This document shows positions 25,733 through 37,325 of a DNA stretch of 64,000 bases, one piece after another. Both the position numbers and the translations under genes were made by a program. The notes below the pieces were generated by a model that searched no databases, was not told the origin of the DNA, and saw only the letters and a program-made list of their open reading frames with translations. Position 1 is the first letter of the stretch; each line of letters begins with the position of its first letter. The stretch comes from CALBRZ01 sp964511065. Lineage in GTDB: Bacteria > Planctomycetota > Planctomycetia > Pirellulales > S012-138. The DNA lies in assembly GCA_964511065.1 (NCBI GenBank), contig CAZEEG010000004.1, forward strand, positions 1-64,000, given 5' to 3'.

Positions 25733-26788
25733 TTGACGGAATCGTTGCTGTTGGCTGCTGCTTTGCCTTTCGTCCCGCCGCGGCCCCCCTTGCCGCTGTT
25801 GATTACAGGTCCCGCCGGCGTAGCCGGGTACAACGCCTTTTGCCACTTCAGCGCGTTGTATCCCGGGCAGGTATTCGCCCTCCGCCGGCCCGAGTATTGG
25901 CCGCTGGATCGACCGGGCATTCTGCCTTGCCACTGCGAGGATGTGGATGAACTGCGCCGGTTGTTCGATCAATACCAGTTCGCCGCCGTGCTCGACTGCG
26001 AAGGCAACTGCGCGCTGAAGCACTGCGAGCTTGATCCGGCGCTGGCCTGGCGGATCAACGTTTCGGCCTTGCGGCACCTGCTCGAAGTGGTGATCGAGCG
26101 ACAGGCGAGGCTGGTGCATCTCTCGATCGACCTGGTGTACTCCGGGGCCGATGACCGCGGCGGCTATCGCGAAAGCGACCCCACCGATCCCGTCACGGTC
26201 TACGGCCGCACGATGGCCGCTGCCGAATCGCTGATCTTGGCGGCCGATCCGGCGGCATGCATCTTGCGCATTTCGCTGCCGATGGGCGTGAGCTTCAACG
26301 GCCACGCCGGGGCGATCGACTGGATTCAAAACCGCTTCAAGCAGAACAAGCCGGCCACGCTGTACTTCGACGAGGTCCGCACGCCCACCTACACCGATTG
26401 CCTCAACGATTGCCTGGCCGATGTCCTGGCCAGCGACCTGCGCGGCATCTATCACGCCGGCGGGCCGCTGCCGCTCTCGCTCTACCAGATCGCCCAGGTC
26501 GTTAATCGCGTGGGCGGGTACGATCCCGATCTGCTCATGACGATGTCGCGGCACGACGCCGGGCCAATTCCGCCCCGGGCCGGCAACGTGGCGATGGATT
26601 CCAGCAAGCTCGCCCGCGACCTGGGCTACCAGCCCTTCCATCCCTGGCCGTACGACGACCGCTTTGTGCCCACGCACGACCGCTGGCATTACGAGCGCCC
26701 AGCCGATGAACCGGGCAGCCCGGAACTGCTCTCCGCGGTGCTGTACCGCAACCCGCTGCGCCGCGGCGAAGCGGTACGCGAGTGCTAG
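25733..26788 (+). CDS. NAD(P)-dependent epimerase/RmlD-like reductase
   Basis: 351 residues if read from a TTG at 25733, 14 bp after the preceding stop; no ATG is available near the N-terminus, so the start is uncertain and a later TTG or CTG is possible. The Rossmann motif appears as LLITGPAGVAGYNAF, a variant of TGxxGxxG. VHLSIDLVYSGAD and VTVYGRTMAAAE give the Ser and YxxxK catalytic residues of extended SDRs. The layout matches dTDP-4-dehydrorhamnose reductase-type proteins. It probably reduces or epimerises a sugar nucleotide or related carbonyl. Tight spacing suggests translation coupled to the J-like gene. Confidence 0.75.
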   Translation: MTESLLLAAALPFVPPRPPLPLLITGPAGVAGYNAFCHFSALYPGQVFALRRPEYWPLDRPGILPCHCEDVDELRRLFDQYQFAAVLDCEGNCALKHCELDPALAWRINVSALRHLLEVVIERQARLVHLSIDLVYSGADDRGGYRESDPTDPVTVYGRTMAAAESLILAADPAACILRISLPMGVSFNGHAGAIDWIQNRFKQNKPATLYFDEVRTPTYTDCLNDCLADVLASDLRGIYHAGGPLPLSLYQIAQVVNRVGGYDPDLLMTMSRHDAGPIPPRAGNVAMDSSKLARDLGYQPFHPWPYDDRFVPTHDRWHYERPADEPGSPELLSAVLYRNPLRRGEAVREC

Positions 26789-27061
26789 GGGCAGTTTCGG
26801 GAACCAGGACCACCTAATGGCAACGGTGCAGCGCTGTAGAATCTCAGCAGCCTTCCCGTTTTTGGAAGGTGCGCAGATGGGGGAATGGGCGACCCACGAC
26901 AGAGTTTCTGCGTGGACTACACCGCGGCCTGTCTATTCAGAGCATCCATGCCCCACCAGGTGGGGCACGGCGCTGATATCCATGTTCATGATGACCACAA
27001 GATGTCGCCGGGCGTAGGACAAGGGGCAAGCCGCGAGTGCCCGACATACGAGTTGAGCATT

Positions 27062-27619
27062 TCACTCCGGCGGCGTGGCAAAGTGGCGCCGGGTGTGCCA
27101 CCAGCGATAAACCAGCGGCACGTAGCAAAATGCGGCCAACAGATGGCCGGCGGCAGGGCAAATGAAATAGGCCTGGGGCAATCCGCGGCGCGTCGTGATG
27201 GCCAGCAGGAATGTCGCCCAAACCACGGCCCCGGCCGCCGCCGCCCAAGGAAGCATCCACAGCGCCGCCCGCCCCACGGCCAACCAAACCGGCAGCGGCG
27301 TTTTTCCGCCAACGATGCCGTGCAGCAGGCTGCCCACCCACATCAGGATGCGGTCGCCAAGGAACAAGGCGGCAACCAACGCAGGCACCAGCCAACAAAG
27401 GTTCAGGAAGTGGAGCAACCTGAACGGGTCGGGCACCCTTTGCAGAATCAACCACCAGTTCGCCAGAATCAGCGGGGCGAGGCAGGCCACCGCCATCCGC
27501 ACCCGGCGGCGAAACAGGGCTTCATCGTAAGAAAGCGGCGGCAGCGGCGGCGGCAATCCCAGCGGTGAGGAGTCCGGCCACTGCGGCGACACATAGGGAT
27601 TGAAATCGGCCGGCGGCAT
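27062..27619 (-). CDS. Multi-pass membrane protein of unknown function
   Basis: 185 residues. A cytoplasmic Pro-rich N-terminus (NPYVSPQWPDSSPLGLPPPLPP) precedes about four hydrophobic segments: MAVACLAPLILANWWLIL, LLHFLNLCWLVPALVAALFL, LWMLPWAAAAGAVVWATFLL and LLAAFCYVPLVY. No catalytic motif or family is recognised. It lies 153 bp downstream of the large FtsX-type permease on the same strand and could be in the same transcript. The opening NPYVSP motif before a membrane domain is frequent in planctomycete membrane proteins. Confidence 0.7.
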   Translation of the reverse strand: MPPADFNPYVSPQWPDSSPLGLPPPLPPLSYDEALFRRRVRMAVACLAPLILANWWLILQRVPDPFRLLHFLNLCWLVPALVAALFLGDRILMWVGSLLHGIVGGKTPLPVWLAVGRAALWMLPWAAAAGAVVWATFLLAITTRRGLPQAYFICPAAGHLLAAFCYVPLVYRWWHTRRHFATPPE

Positions 27620-27772
27620 GGGAAGCAGCCTACCTCACCATAGAGCCCGCTGTGCGGATCAGAAAGGAACACACGTTCGAGAAACGAACCCGGCGCAGTA
27701 TACCAACAAGAGGTCGATGATACCGGCGTGTGTACCAGGATCGCACGGCTCGCAGCACCGAGGCACGCACGG

Positions 27773-30700
27773 TTAATCGCCCCGGAGCGCCTGGATCAGG
27801 GGGGCTTTCAGCGTGGCTCGCACGGCAACCAGCCCGGCGGCAAAGCCCACGACAAAGATGGCGGCCAACATGGCGATGGTTTCCGCCCAAGGGACCGTGG
27901 CACCGCCGGCCAGGATGTGCGGCAGCACCGCCACGGCCGCGGCGATTGCCCCCAGCAGCAGTCCCCCGGCCAGGAGCAGGGTATTTTCGGTCATCACCAG
28001 CCGGGCCAATCGGCTGCGGCGGAAACCGGTCGCCCGCAGCAGTGCCAGCTCGGCCCGACGTTCAAACACGTTGCGCAGTTGCACGGTTGCCAGGCCAAAG
28101 GTTCCCAGCAGCAGGCCCAGCGCCCCCAGGCTTTGAAACGTGGAGAGATACGTATTCTGCACGGCCAGGTAACCGGCCAGCCGCTGGCCGCTGGTCTGCA
28201 CGTCGAACCCGTAATCGGCCAGGGCCGTTTCGAGGGTCGCTTCTGCCTGGCCGGTTTTTTCCGCAGGGCTTTCGATCAGAAACAGCCGGTAGCCGCTCAC
28301 GTGCGGGAACAGCCGCAAGAACTGGCTCTCCGCCATGATCACATCGCCCTGGATGATGCTGTTGCGGAGCATCCCCACCAGCTTGATCGGAACCACTCGG
28401 CCGCGGTCGTCGATCATTTCCATCGTCGAGCCCACGCTGTACATGTGCAGGCTATACATGGCGGTGTTCATGTCGATCACCACCGGTACGTAAGGACGGC
28501 CCTCGGCGTCGCGGCCCGCATCCTCGTTGAGCAACCGCCAAGGGTTTTGTTGATCGGCCGGCCTGGTGGCCAGGCTGCCTGCCCAATCGAAACCGCCACG
28601 GTCGATGAAATCCTGTGAGACACCCAGAATCCGCGGCCGCGTGGTTTGGTACAGGTTGCGGCAACTGGCGTCCTCGCCGGGCAGCGTGCGGACGGGCCAG
28701 AACCGAACACCGCTCAGCGCGGCCACTTCATCGGGTTGCAATCCGCCTTCTTCTTCCAGCACCAAAGGCTCGTTGAGATTGCGGGCGATCGGCGTCGCGC
28801 TTTCAGCCACCAGGGCAAAGCCGCCATTGCCGCTATCCAGCCGCGGCTGCTGCTGGCTGGGGTCGATGCGAAAGACCGAGAGGGCGGCAATAAGGAACGT
28901 GGCCGCCGCAACCAGTCCCACCGTCAACGTGCTGCGGCCGGGCTGCCGGGCACCGTTGCGCGCGGCAAGCCGGGCGAGCGGGGCACCGCCCGGCCGAACC
29001 AGTTCACCGGTGGAACCTTCACGAAGCTGAGCCCACAGCAGCAGCAGGCCGCCGATCAGCGCCGCGGCTCCGGAGCCGAAGAACGCTCCCGCCTGGCCCT
29101 CCCCGCCCGAGCTGACAGCCAAGACCACCAGTGCGACCGCAGCGGCAATGCACACCCAACCGATGATGCGGCTATAGCGCACTTTGCCCGGCTGGGCGGA
29201 CGCTTCCTCGTGGGCCTGTCCTGCCAACAGGCGCCGTACGGAGAGGTGGCTCATCTGCCGCAACGTCCACCAGATGGCGAGGAACGAGACAGCCACCCCG
29301 CTGACCAGTCCCAGGACCAGGCTCAGCGGCGTGACGTGCAGCGTGAGAAACGGCGTGCTGATGGCATCCACCCACCAGGTCCGCAGGCCGTATAGCATGA
29401 ACCAGGCATAAGCGGCCCCGGCGGCGGTTCCCAATGCCCCGCCCACGGCGGCGAGCAGCAGGCCCTCGGCGGCGAGCATCATCCGCACCCGGCCAGCGGT
29501 GAAGCCTTGAGCCAGCAGCACGCCGATCTGGTTGGCGCGGTTCTCAATCCCCAAGCGGAACAGCAGCGCCACCAGCATCACGGCCGAAACGATGATGAAG
29601 AAGCTGAAACTAATGAACAGCACCGAAAACGGCGTGGTGCCGGTTGCCGCTTGCAGCCCTTGCTGCTTAACCGGCTGAAAACGAAACCCAAGTTGGGCCG
29701 GGTCCAATTCCAGTCGTGCAACCAGTGTTTCCACGGTGCGATCATCGCCGGGCGGAATGCGCACGGACGTCAACCGGCCAAACCGGGCCGTTCCCCACAA
29801 TTTCTGAGCGGAAGCCAACGACACAAACGCCTTGGGGGTGGCGCGGTACGCGTCCCAGTATTCATCGTCAACCGGGCGAACCCGGCTCTGGTAGAACTCA
29901 AACGGCGGATCCCAGTCCTCAATCGACGCCTGATCGGTAACGCCGGGAACCTCGGGCGTGAACGCGGCATCGTGGGCGGGCGACCCCTCATCCAGCGGCA
30001 CAACCCCGACCAGTTTGAAGGCCGTGGTGCCTTCGGCCGAGTCATCCAGGTCGTGTTCCGGTTCAAAGTACGTGAGGAAGATTTCATCGCCGATCTTGAG
30101 ATCGCCGCCGGCTTCGCGCATCTGCTTCTGGAGATCGTCAAAGGCCCACTGGTTCAGCACGATTTCATCGTCGGCGAGCGGCGGCAGCAGGCGACCATCG
30201 GCGGTTTTCCACGGCCCTAGCGGTGGCTCTTGGACAAAGTTCCAGCCGGTGACGGTCGAATACGGGATGTTGGCAACAAATGGCGGCGTATCGTTGGCCT
30301 CGGCGTCGCGCTGGCCTTCGTTTGAGCCACGGTTGCCGTTGGCCGGCACATCGGCTGCCGGCTTCCGGCCGGCACTGATCCAGTTGGCCAGGTAGGTGAG
30401 GGCCGGTTGCCCACCTACTGGCCGGTACGCCGAAAGCGCGGCCGATTCCAGCACGTCGTCGAACAGCATACGGTCGGTGGTCAGGTTGAAATATCCTCGG
30501 TCCGTTTGTTCGAGATGGATGCCGTAGTCGCCGAGTGTCGGGCGGAGAATGCCGTTGAGCACCCCGGCAGCCTCGGGCGGCGGCGGGGTGTGCGTTCCCT
30601 GCTTGCCCGTCACCAAAATGGCGTTCACTTCTCCGCGCTTGTCGAGCAGCGATTGGAGCGTGCCCAGCGAGGTGAACGCATTACTGGGAAGTTGCTGATT

Positions 30701-31363
30701 GGGGAACAGGCCGAACCGGCCCAAGCCTTCGGTCGGGATGATGTGGGTGACCGTAAGCCGCCGGGTTTCGACGGTCGCCGACTTGCGGCCGAACACGCTA
30801 TCGGCGTTCACCTGGTTGGCCTGCTGGAGCTTGAGCAGCACTTCGTCGCCCGGCTTGAGCCGCTGCTCGGGAATGATGCGCCCTTGCTGATCCTTGGGCG
30901 ACAGCTCATCGGCCAGTTGCTGATTGAGGACGACTTCGTTCGCCCCCGGCGGATTGGCAGCCAGGCGCGGATCGAGCGTCCAGAAGTCGTCGCCGGCCGC
31001 AACCACGCTGACGGCCCCGGAATACATGCTCGCGGCGGGGCGGTCGCCCGCCGATGGGGCCTGGTAGATCAGCCCTGCGCGAACCAGGATGGCCGGCAGC
31101 GCGGCTTCAAAGTGCTGCTGGAACGGGGCTTGCGCGGCCAATTCGTCGGCCAGTTCAGTCCGGAAGAAGGCGGGCGCCACCAGGGCTTCGTCGATCGCGC
31201 CCAGCCGGTCGTACGCCAGGTCGCGCAGGCTGCCGCGGACCGAATCGCCGACCAGAAACGCGCCGGTCAGCACGGCCGTCCCGGCCATCACCCCCAGGGC
31301 CACCGCCAAGTTCACCCGCCAATGAAACCGCAGACTCTCCCAAACCAGACGTCGGGCTTTCAT
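27773..31363 (-). CDS. Large FtsX/MacB-type ABC transporter permease
   Basis: 1196 residues. The N-terminal helix (LRFHWRVNLAVALGVMAGTAVLTGAFLVG) is followed by a very large periplasmic domain of about 550 residues. A first FtsX block comprises VLFISFSFFIIVSAVMLVALLFRLG, GLLLAAVGGALGTAAGAAYAW and VTPLSLVLGLVSGVAVSFLAI. Two more helices, a second periplasmic domain and a second FtsX block near the C-terminus follow (SLGALGLLLGTFGLATVQLRNVF, LLLAGGLLLGAIAAAVAVL, AMLAAIFVVGFAAGLVAVRATLKAP). This is the duplicated architecture of lipoprotein- or macrolide-type exporters, where the permease works with an ATPase. No cognate ATPase gene is found beside it. Confidence 0.9.
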   Translation of the reverse strand: MKARRLVWESLRFHWRVNLAVALGVMAGTAVLTGAFLVGDSVRGSLRDLAYDRLGAIDEALVAPAFFRTELADELAAQAPFQQHFEAALPAILVRAGLIYQAPSAGDRPAASMYSGAVSVVAAGDDFWTLDPRLAANPPGANEVVLNQQLADELSPKDQQGRIIPEQRLKPGDEVLLKLQQANQVNADSVFGRKSATVETRRLTVTHIIPTEGLGRFGLFPNQQLPSNAFTSLGTLQSLLDKRGEVNAILVTGKQGTHTPPPPEAAGVLNGILRPTLGDYGIHLEQTDRGYFNLTTDRMLFDDVLESAALSAYRPVGGQPALTYLANWISAGRKPAADVPANGNRGSNEGQRDAEANDTPPFVANIPYSTVTGWNFVQEPPLGPWKTADGRLLPPLADDEIVLNQWAFDDLQKQMREAGGDLKIGDEIFLTYFEPEHDLDDSAEGTTAFKLVGVVPLDEGSPAHDAAFTPEVPGVTDQASIEDWDPPFEFYQSRVRPVDDEYWDAYRATPKAFVSLASAQKLWGTARFGRLTSVRIPPGDDRTVETLVARLELDPAQLGFRFQPVKQQGLQAATGTTPFSVLFISFSFFIIVSAVMLVALLFRLGIENRANQIGVLLAQGFTAGRVRMMLAAEGLLLAAVGGALGTAAGAAYAWFMLYGLRTWWVDAISTPFLTLHVTPLSLVLGLVSGVAVSFLAIWWTLRQMSHLSVRRLLAGQAHEEASAQPGKVRYSRIIGWVCIAAAVALVVLAVSSGGEGQAGAFFGSGAAALIGGLLLLWAQLREGSTGELVRPGGAPLARLAARNGARQPGRSTLTVGLVAAATFLIAALSVFRIDPSQQQPRLDSGNGGFALVAESATPIARNLNEPLVLEEEGGLQPDEVAALSGVRFWPVRTLPGEDASCRNLYQTTRPRILGVSQDFIDRGGFDWAGSLATRPADQQNPWRLLNEDAGRDAEGRPYVPVVIDMNTAMYSLHMYSVGSTMEMIDDRGRVVPIKLVGMLRNSIIQGDVIMAESQFLRLFPHVSGYRLFLIESPAEKTGQAEATLETALADYGFDVQTSGQRLAGYLAVQNTYLSTFQSLGALGLLLGTFGLATVQLRNVFERRAELALLRATGFRRSRLARLVMTENTLLLAGGLLLGAIAAAVAVLPHILAGGATVPWAETIAMLAAIFVVGFAAGLVAVRATLKAPLIQALRGD

Positions 31364-31544
31364 CGTGGATTGCTACCGGTGGATCAAGAGGAAGCAGGGC
31401 ATGGGGGCGCCACCCGGTGGGTGCTGGGGCGGCCTGCTGGCTGTCAGCACCTTCCGCCGCAACCGCGCCTTGGTACAGGCTCTGCCGCTGCGAGAGGGAG
31501 CATGTCTTGGCCGCGGGCGGAGGTCGCGGCTACCGGGCCCCCCG

Positions 31545-33224
<1,680 letters not shown>

Positions 33225-33501
33225 GGGCTCACAAGGGGGGGAAAGCTAGGGTGGATGGTAGACGAGGACCAGGCTGCCGCCGCGCTGGTTCGCGCCAAAC
33301 CGCACGGCCGCGGCAAATCCAGTGTTCCAAACGACTCCCTGGCCGTCAACGGGCAGGGGGGCTGCAAGGCCTTGCACGCCGGGGTTGTTCCCGTGCTAGC
33401 CCTGCATGCGGCGCCATCCAAAGCTGGTCTGGCTTTGCCAGCCCCCTTGTGCTAACGTGCCCGCCCCAACTGGTTCCATTACCTCCAGGGAAGGTGGTCC
33501 G

Positions 33502-36500
33502 ATGCATGCACGTCAGCTCCTGCGACGGCAAACCCGGCTGATCGGTGGTGCGGGCATGATGCTCGCCGTCTGTCTTGTTTCCTCCGCTTGGGCCCAAGAA
33601 TCGGGCACGCGCTCCACGGGGGAGGCCCAGTGGATCTGGACCACGGATAACGCCCCGGCGGCTTACTTTCGCCGTACCTTCTTCTTGAGCCAGCCCGGCG
33701 ATGGTCAAATCGCCATCACGGCCGACCAACGCTACGAGTTGTACGTCAACGGTCGCCACGTCGGCAGCGGCGAAAACTGGCGGGTGATGGATACCTACGA
33801 CATCGTCCGCTACCTCGTTGCCGGGCGGAATGTGATTGCCGTCAAGGCCGAGGGACGAGCCGACGCTCCCCGCGGCCTGGTTGCACGCGTGACTATCCGC
33901 AACGCCGGAGGTACGTTCGTCTCGCAATCCACGGGGCCAGGCTGGCGGGCTGCCTCGGGCGTCAACGAGCGCTGGAACTGGCCCAGCCTGAACGATCGCA
34001 ACTGGCCCGCTGCTCGAAGCCTGGGCGAACTTGGCCGCACCGCACCCTGGAACGACGGCGTGCGACCGGCCGACGGCACCACTGCTGGCCGCTTCCGGTT
34101 GCCGGAGGATTTTGCGGTTGAGCGCGTGATGTCGCCGGAAGAAACCGGCTCCGTCCTGTGCATGGCCTTTGACGAAGACGGGAACGTGTTGATCTCGCGC
34201 GAAGGGCAGGGCATCCACCGCCTGGTCGATACCAACGGCGACGGACTGCCCGACGAAATCGTCGCCGTTAACGAAACCATCAAGTACTGCCAGGGCCTGC
34301 TCAGCGTCAGCGGGACCATCTTCGCCGTCGGCGGCGGCCCCGAGGGGGCTGGGCTGTACCGACTTTCCGACAGCGACGGCGACGGCACCTCCGAAACCGC
34401 CGAACTGCTGATCGAATTCCAAGGCGGCATCAGCGAGCACGGGCCGCATGCGCCCGTCCTGGGACCCGACGGCCTGGTTTACGTGCTGATCGGAAATCAC
34501 AGCCAACTCAAGAACCGGCCGGCGGCCACCAGCCCTTATCGCCACCCTTACGAAGGCGACCTGGTTCAACCCAAGTACGAGGACGCGGGCGGGCACGCCG
34601 TGGGCGTGAAGGCGCCTGGCGGAACCATTGTGCGGACCGACATCGGCGGCACGTTCGTTGAGACCTATGCCGGCGGCATTCGCAACGCCTACGACCTGGA
34701 TTTCTCGCCCGTCGGCGATCTGTTCACCTACGATTCCGACATGGAATGGGACGAGGGCCTGCCCTGGTTCCGTACCACGCGCTTCTTGCACGTCGTCGCC
34801 GGCGGCGAGTACGGCTGGCGCAGTGGCTGGTCCAAGTGGCCTGAATACTTCCTCGATGGCCTGCCCTCGATCTTGGAGACGGGCCGCGGTTCGCCCACCG
34901 GCGTGGTTTGTTACGACCACCGGGCGTATCCCGACCGCTACCGCGGCGCATTCTTCCTGGGCGACTGGTCGCTGGGCCGGATTCTGGTGGCATTTCCGCG
35001 GATTGCCGGCGCCTCGTTTGCCGCCACGGCCGAAGTGTTCGTCGAAGGCAAACCGTTGAACGTGACCGACCTGGCGGTTGGTCCCGATGGTTGCCTTTAC
35101 TTCTGCACCGGGGGACGCGGCACCGAAGGCGGCTTGTACCGCATCGTGCATCGGGGACCGCTTCCCCGCGAAACAGCCCAGGAAGGCATCTGGCAAGCCA
35201 TTCGCCAGCCGCAGTTCTATAGCGCTTTTGCCCGCGAGCAGATCGCCGCGGTGCAGGAGCAGATGGGCCGCACGTGGGATGCGCAACTTGAACAGGTGGT
35301 ACTCGACCCGGCCAACGACACCATGGACCGCATCCGCGGCATGGACCTGATGCACCTGTATGGTCCGTACCCCTCGCCCGAGACTCTCATCAGGCTCAGC
35401 CAAGACCGCAGCGCGTCGATTCGTGCCAAAGCGGCCTGGCTGATGGGGCTGCACTCGCAAAACGTGGGCGCGGCGTTGGAGAAACTGCTGGCCGATCCCA
35501 GCCCCGCCGTGCGGCGGCACGCCTGCGAAGCGCTGGGCCGGGCGCGGCTGACACCGGCCGTTGAAAAGGTGGTACCGCTGCTGGGCGACGAGCGCTATGT
35601 GGCGTGGGCGGCGCGGCAGGTGCTGCAGAACATGGCCACAACGCAGTGGCGGCAGCAGGTGCTTGAGGCCGAGTCGGTTCGCGTCTTCAACCACGGCGCG
35701 GCGCTGCTGCTGGCTATCGATCCCGGCAAACTCTCCGCCAAGGAAATCATCGGCGCGGCCCAGCAGCGGCTACCCGACTTCATGTCCGATGCCGACTTCA
35801 TCGACCTGCTGCGCGTCATGCAGTTGGCACTGCACCGGGCCGACTTGAAGGCCCAGGACGTGCCCGAACTGGGGCCGGCCCTGGCCCGCGAGTTCCCCGC
35901 CCGGACCGACGCCAACCCTGCCGGCGGGCACCGCATCAATCGCGAACTGATCCGCCTGCTGGTTCACTTGCAACAATCGGATATTGCCGGCCGGCTGGCA
36001 GCTTACGTGGCTTCCGACGAACCACTGGTGGAGCGCATTCACGCCGGCATGCACGCCCGGTTCCTCAATGCTTCGTGGACGGACGCCGACCGCGAAGCCC
36101 TGCTGGACTTCTACGAACAGGCGCGCAAGGCTGAGGGCGGCTACAGCATGTCGCGGTACATCGACAACGTTGCCCGCGACTTCGCCATGTCCCTGCCCGA
36201 GGACCAGCGGATGGCGGTCCTGGAGAACGCGCAGCGGTGGCCTTCGGCCGCATTGGGAGCCTTGATCAAGCTGCCGGAGAAGATCAGCCCCGAGGTCGGC
36301 ATCGCCCTGCAGGAACTGGACGTTCGGTTGCAGGAGGTCGATGATCCCGCCGCCCGGCGATTGCAGACGGCGATCGTAGCTGTATTCGCCCGCACCAAGG
36401 ATCCCCGGGCGATGGACTACCTTCGCGCCGTGTTTGAAGAACAACCGGAGCGCCGTCCCACCGTGGCGATGGGCCTGGCGCAAGTGCCCGAGGGCCCCAA

Positions 36501-37308
36501 CCTGCCGCTGCTGCTCCAGGCCCTGCCGGTACTGGAAGGCCAGGCGGCCATCGAAGTGCTCCGCAAACTGACGGAATCCGACTACATGCCCGACAAACCC
36601 GAGCCAACGCGGCAGGTGATCCTGGCGGGCATTCGGCTCCGCGAAAATGGCAGCCACCACGCGGTGGCGCTGCTGGAGCGGTGGCACGGCGAGAAGTTGG
36701 GCGAGCCCGACGAACGCTGGGATGTCCGCGTCAATCACTGGCAGAAATGGTTCGTGTCCAACTATCCCGACCAGCCCGCGCCCGTGTTGCCCCGCGCCAC
36801 GGCCGACAGCAAATGGACGATGGAAGAGGTGTTGCGGTACCTGAACGATCCGCAGTCCCCCGCTCCCGATCCGGGCCGCGGCGGGATCGTGTTTGAGAAA
36901 GCGCAGTGCGCCAAGTGCCACCGGTTTGGCCGCAGCGGCGAATCGTTCGGCCCCGACCTGACAACGGTCGCCCGGCGATTCCACCGCAAGGAAATCCTGG
37001 AATCGATCCTGCATCCCTCGCAGGTGATCTCAGACCAGTACGCCAGCAAGACGGTGCTCACTGTCGACGGCCAGCAGTTCACCGGCGTGCTGGGGAGCGC
37101 AGGCCCCAACACCTACCAGATGCTGCTGCCCACCGGCGAGAAGATTCAGATCGCGCATCAGGACGTGGAAGAGATCGCTCCCTCGCGCATCTCGGTCATG
37201 CCCGAGGGCCTGCTGAACAACTTCACGCTGGAAGAAATTGCCGATCTGATGGCGTACCTGGAGCAGTCGGCCGCGCCGGTGGCATCGTCGCCAAACCGGC
37301 GGCGGTAA
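33502..37308 (+). CDS. PVC-type secreted cytochrome c with propeller and HEAT-like repeats
   Basis: 1268 residues from the ATG at 33502, after GGAAGGTGG; an upstream in-frame ATG at 33406 lacks such a site. A signal peptide ends near SSAWAQE. Domains in order: a jelly-roll lectin-like domain (AQWIWTTDNAPAAYFRRTFFL, YELYVNGRHVGSG; about 35-190), a beta-propeller of the PVC membrane-bound dehydrogenase type (about 205-545; DTNGDGLPDEI, GPHAPVLGPDGLVYVLIGNHS, VGPDGCLYFCTGGRG), HEAT-like helical repeats (about 600-1050) and a C-terminal cytochrome c domain with CAKCH (Cys1136, Cys1139, His1140) and the PVC signature SILHPSQVISDQY. Such proteins are planctomycete-specific and probably oxidise carbohydrates in the periplasm, passing electrons to the heme; substrate unknown. 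Confidence 0.9.
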   Translation: MHARQLLRRQTRLIGGAGMMLAVCLVSSAWAQESGTRSTGEAQWIWTTDNAPAAYFRRTFFLSQPGDGQIAITADQRYELYVNGRHVGSGENWRVMDTYDIVRYLVAGRNVIAVKAEGRADAPRGLVARVTIRNAGGTFVSQSTGPGWRAASGVNERWNWPSLNDRNWPAARSLGELGRTAPWNDGVRPADGTTAGRFRLPEDFAVERVMSPEETGSVLCMAFDEDGNVLISREGQGIHRLVDTNGDGLPDEIVAVNETIKYCQGLLSVSGTIFAVGGGPEGAGLYRLSDSDGDGTSETAELLIEFQGGISEHGPHAPVLGPDGLVYVLIGNHSQLKNRPAATSPYRHPYEGDLVQPKYEDAGGHAVGVKAPGGTIVRTDIGGTFVETYAGGIRNAYDLDFSPVGDLFTYDSDMEWDEGLPWFRTTRFLHVVAGGEYGWRSGWSKWPEYFLDGLPSILETGRGSPTGVVCYDHRAYPDRYRGAFFLGDWSLGRILVAFPRIAGASFAATAEVFVEGKPLNVTDLAVGPDGCLYFCTGGRGTEGGLYRIVHRGPLPRETAQEGIWQAIRQPQFYSAFAREQIAAVQEQMGRTWDAQLEQVVLDPANDTMDRIRGMDLMHLYGPYPSPETLIRLSQDRSASIRAKAAWLMGLHSQNVGAALEKLLADPSPAVRRHACEALGRARLTPAVEKVVPLLGDERYVAWAARQVLQNMATTQWRQQVLEAESVRVFNHGAALLLAIDPGKLSAKEIIGAAQQRLPDFMSDADFIDLLRVMQLALHRADLKAQDVPELGPALAREFPARTDANPAGGHRINRELIRLLVHLQQSDIAGRLAAYVASDEPLVERIHAGMHARFLNASWTDADREALLDFYEQARKAEGGYSMSRYIDNVARDFAMSLPEDQRMAVLENAQRWPSAALGALIKLPEKISPEVGIALQELDVRLQEVDDPAARRLQTAIVAVFARTKDPRAMDYLRAVFEEQPERRPTVAMGLAQVPEGPNLPLLLQALPVLEGQAAIEVLRKLTESDYMPDKPEPTRQVILAGIRLRENGSHHAVALLERWHGEKLGEPDERWDVRVNHWQKWFVSNYPDQPAPVLPRATADSKWTMEEVLRYLNDPQSPAPDPGRGGIVFEKAQCAKCHRFGRSGESFGPDLTTVARRFHRKEILESILHPSQVISDQYASKTVLTVDGQQFTGVLGSAGPNTYQMLLPTGEKIQIAHQDVEEIAPSRISVMPEGLLNNFTLEEIADLMAYLEQSAAPVASSPNRRR

Positions 37309-37325
37309 CGCGCGGGAAGCGTGCG

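Noticed and set aside
33346..35694. Very long minus-strand open frame opposite the PVC cytochrome gene
   Set aside because: The plus strand has a clear multi-domain protein with signal peptide and heme motif; the antisense frame has only low-complexity composition expected from a G+C-rich shadow.
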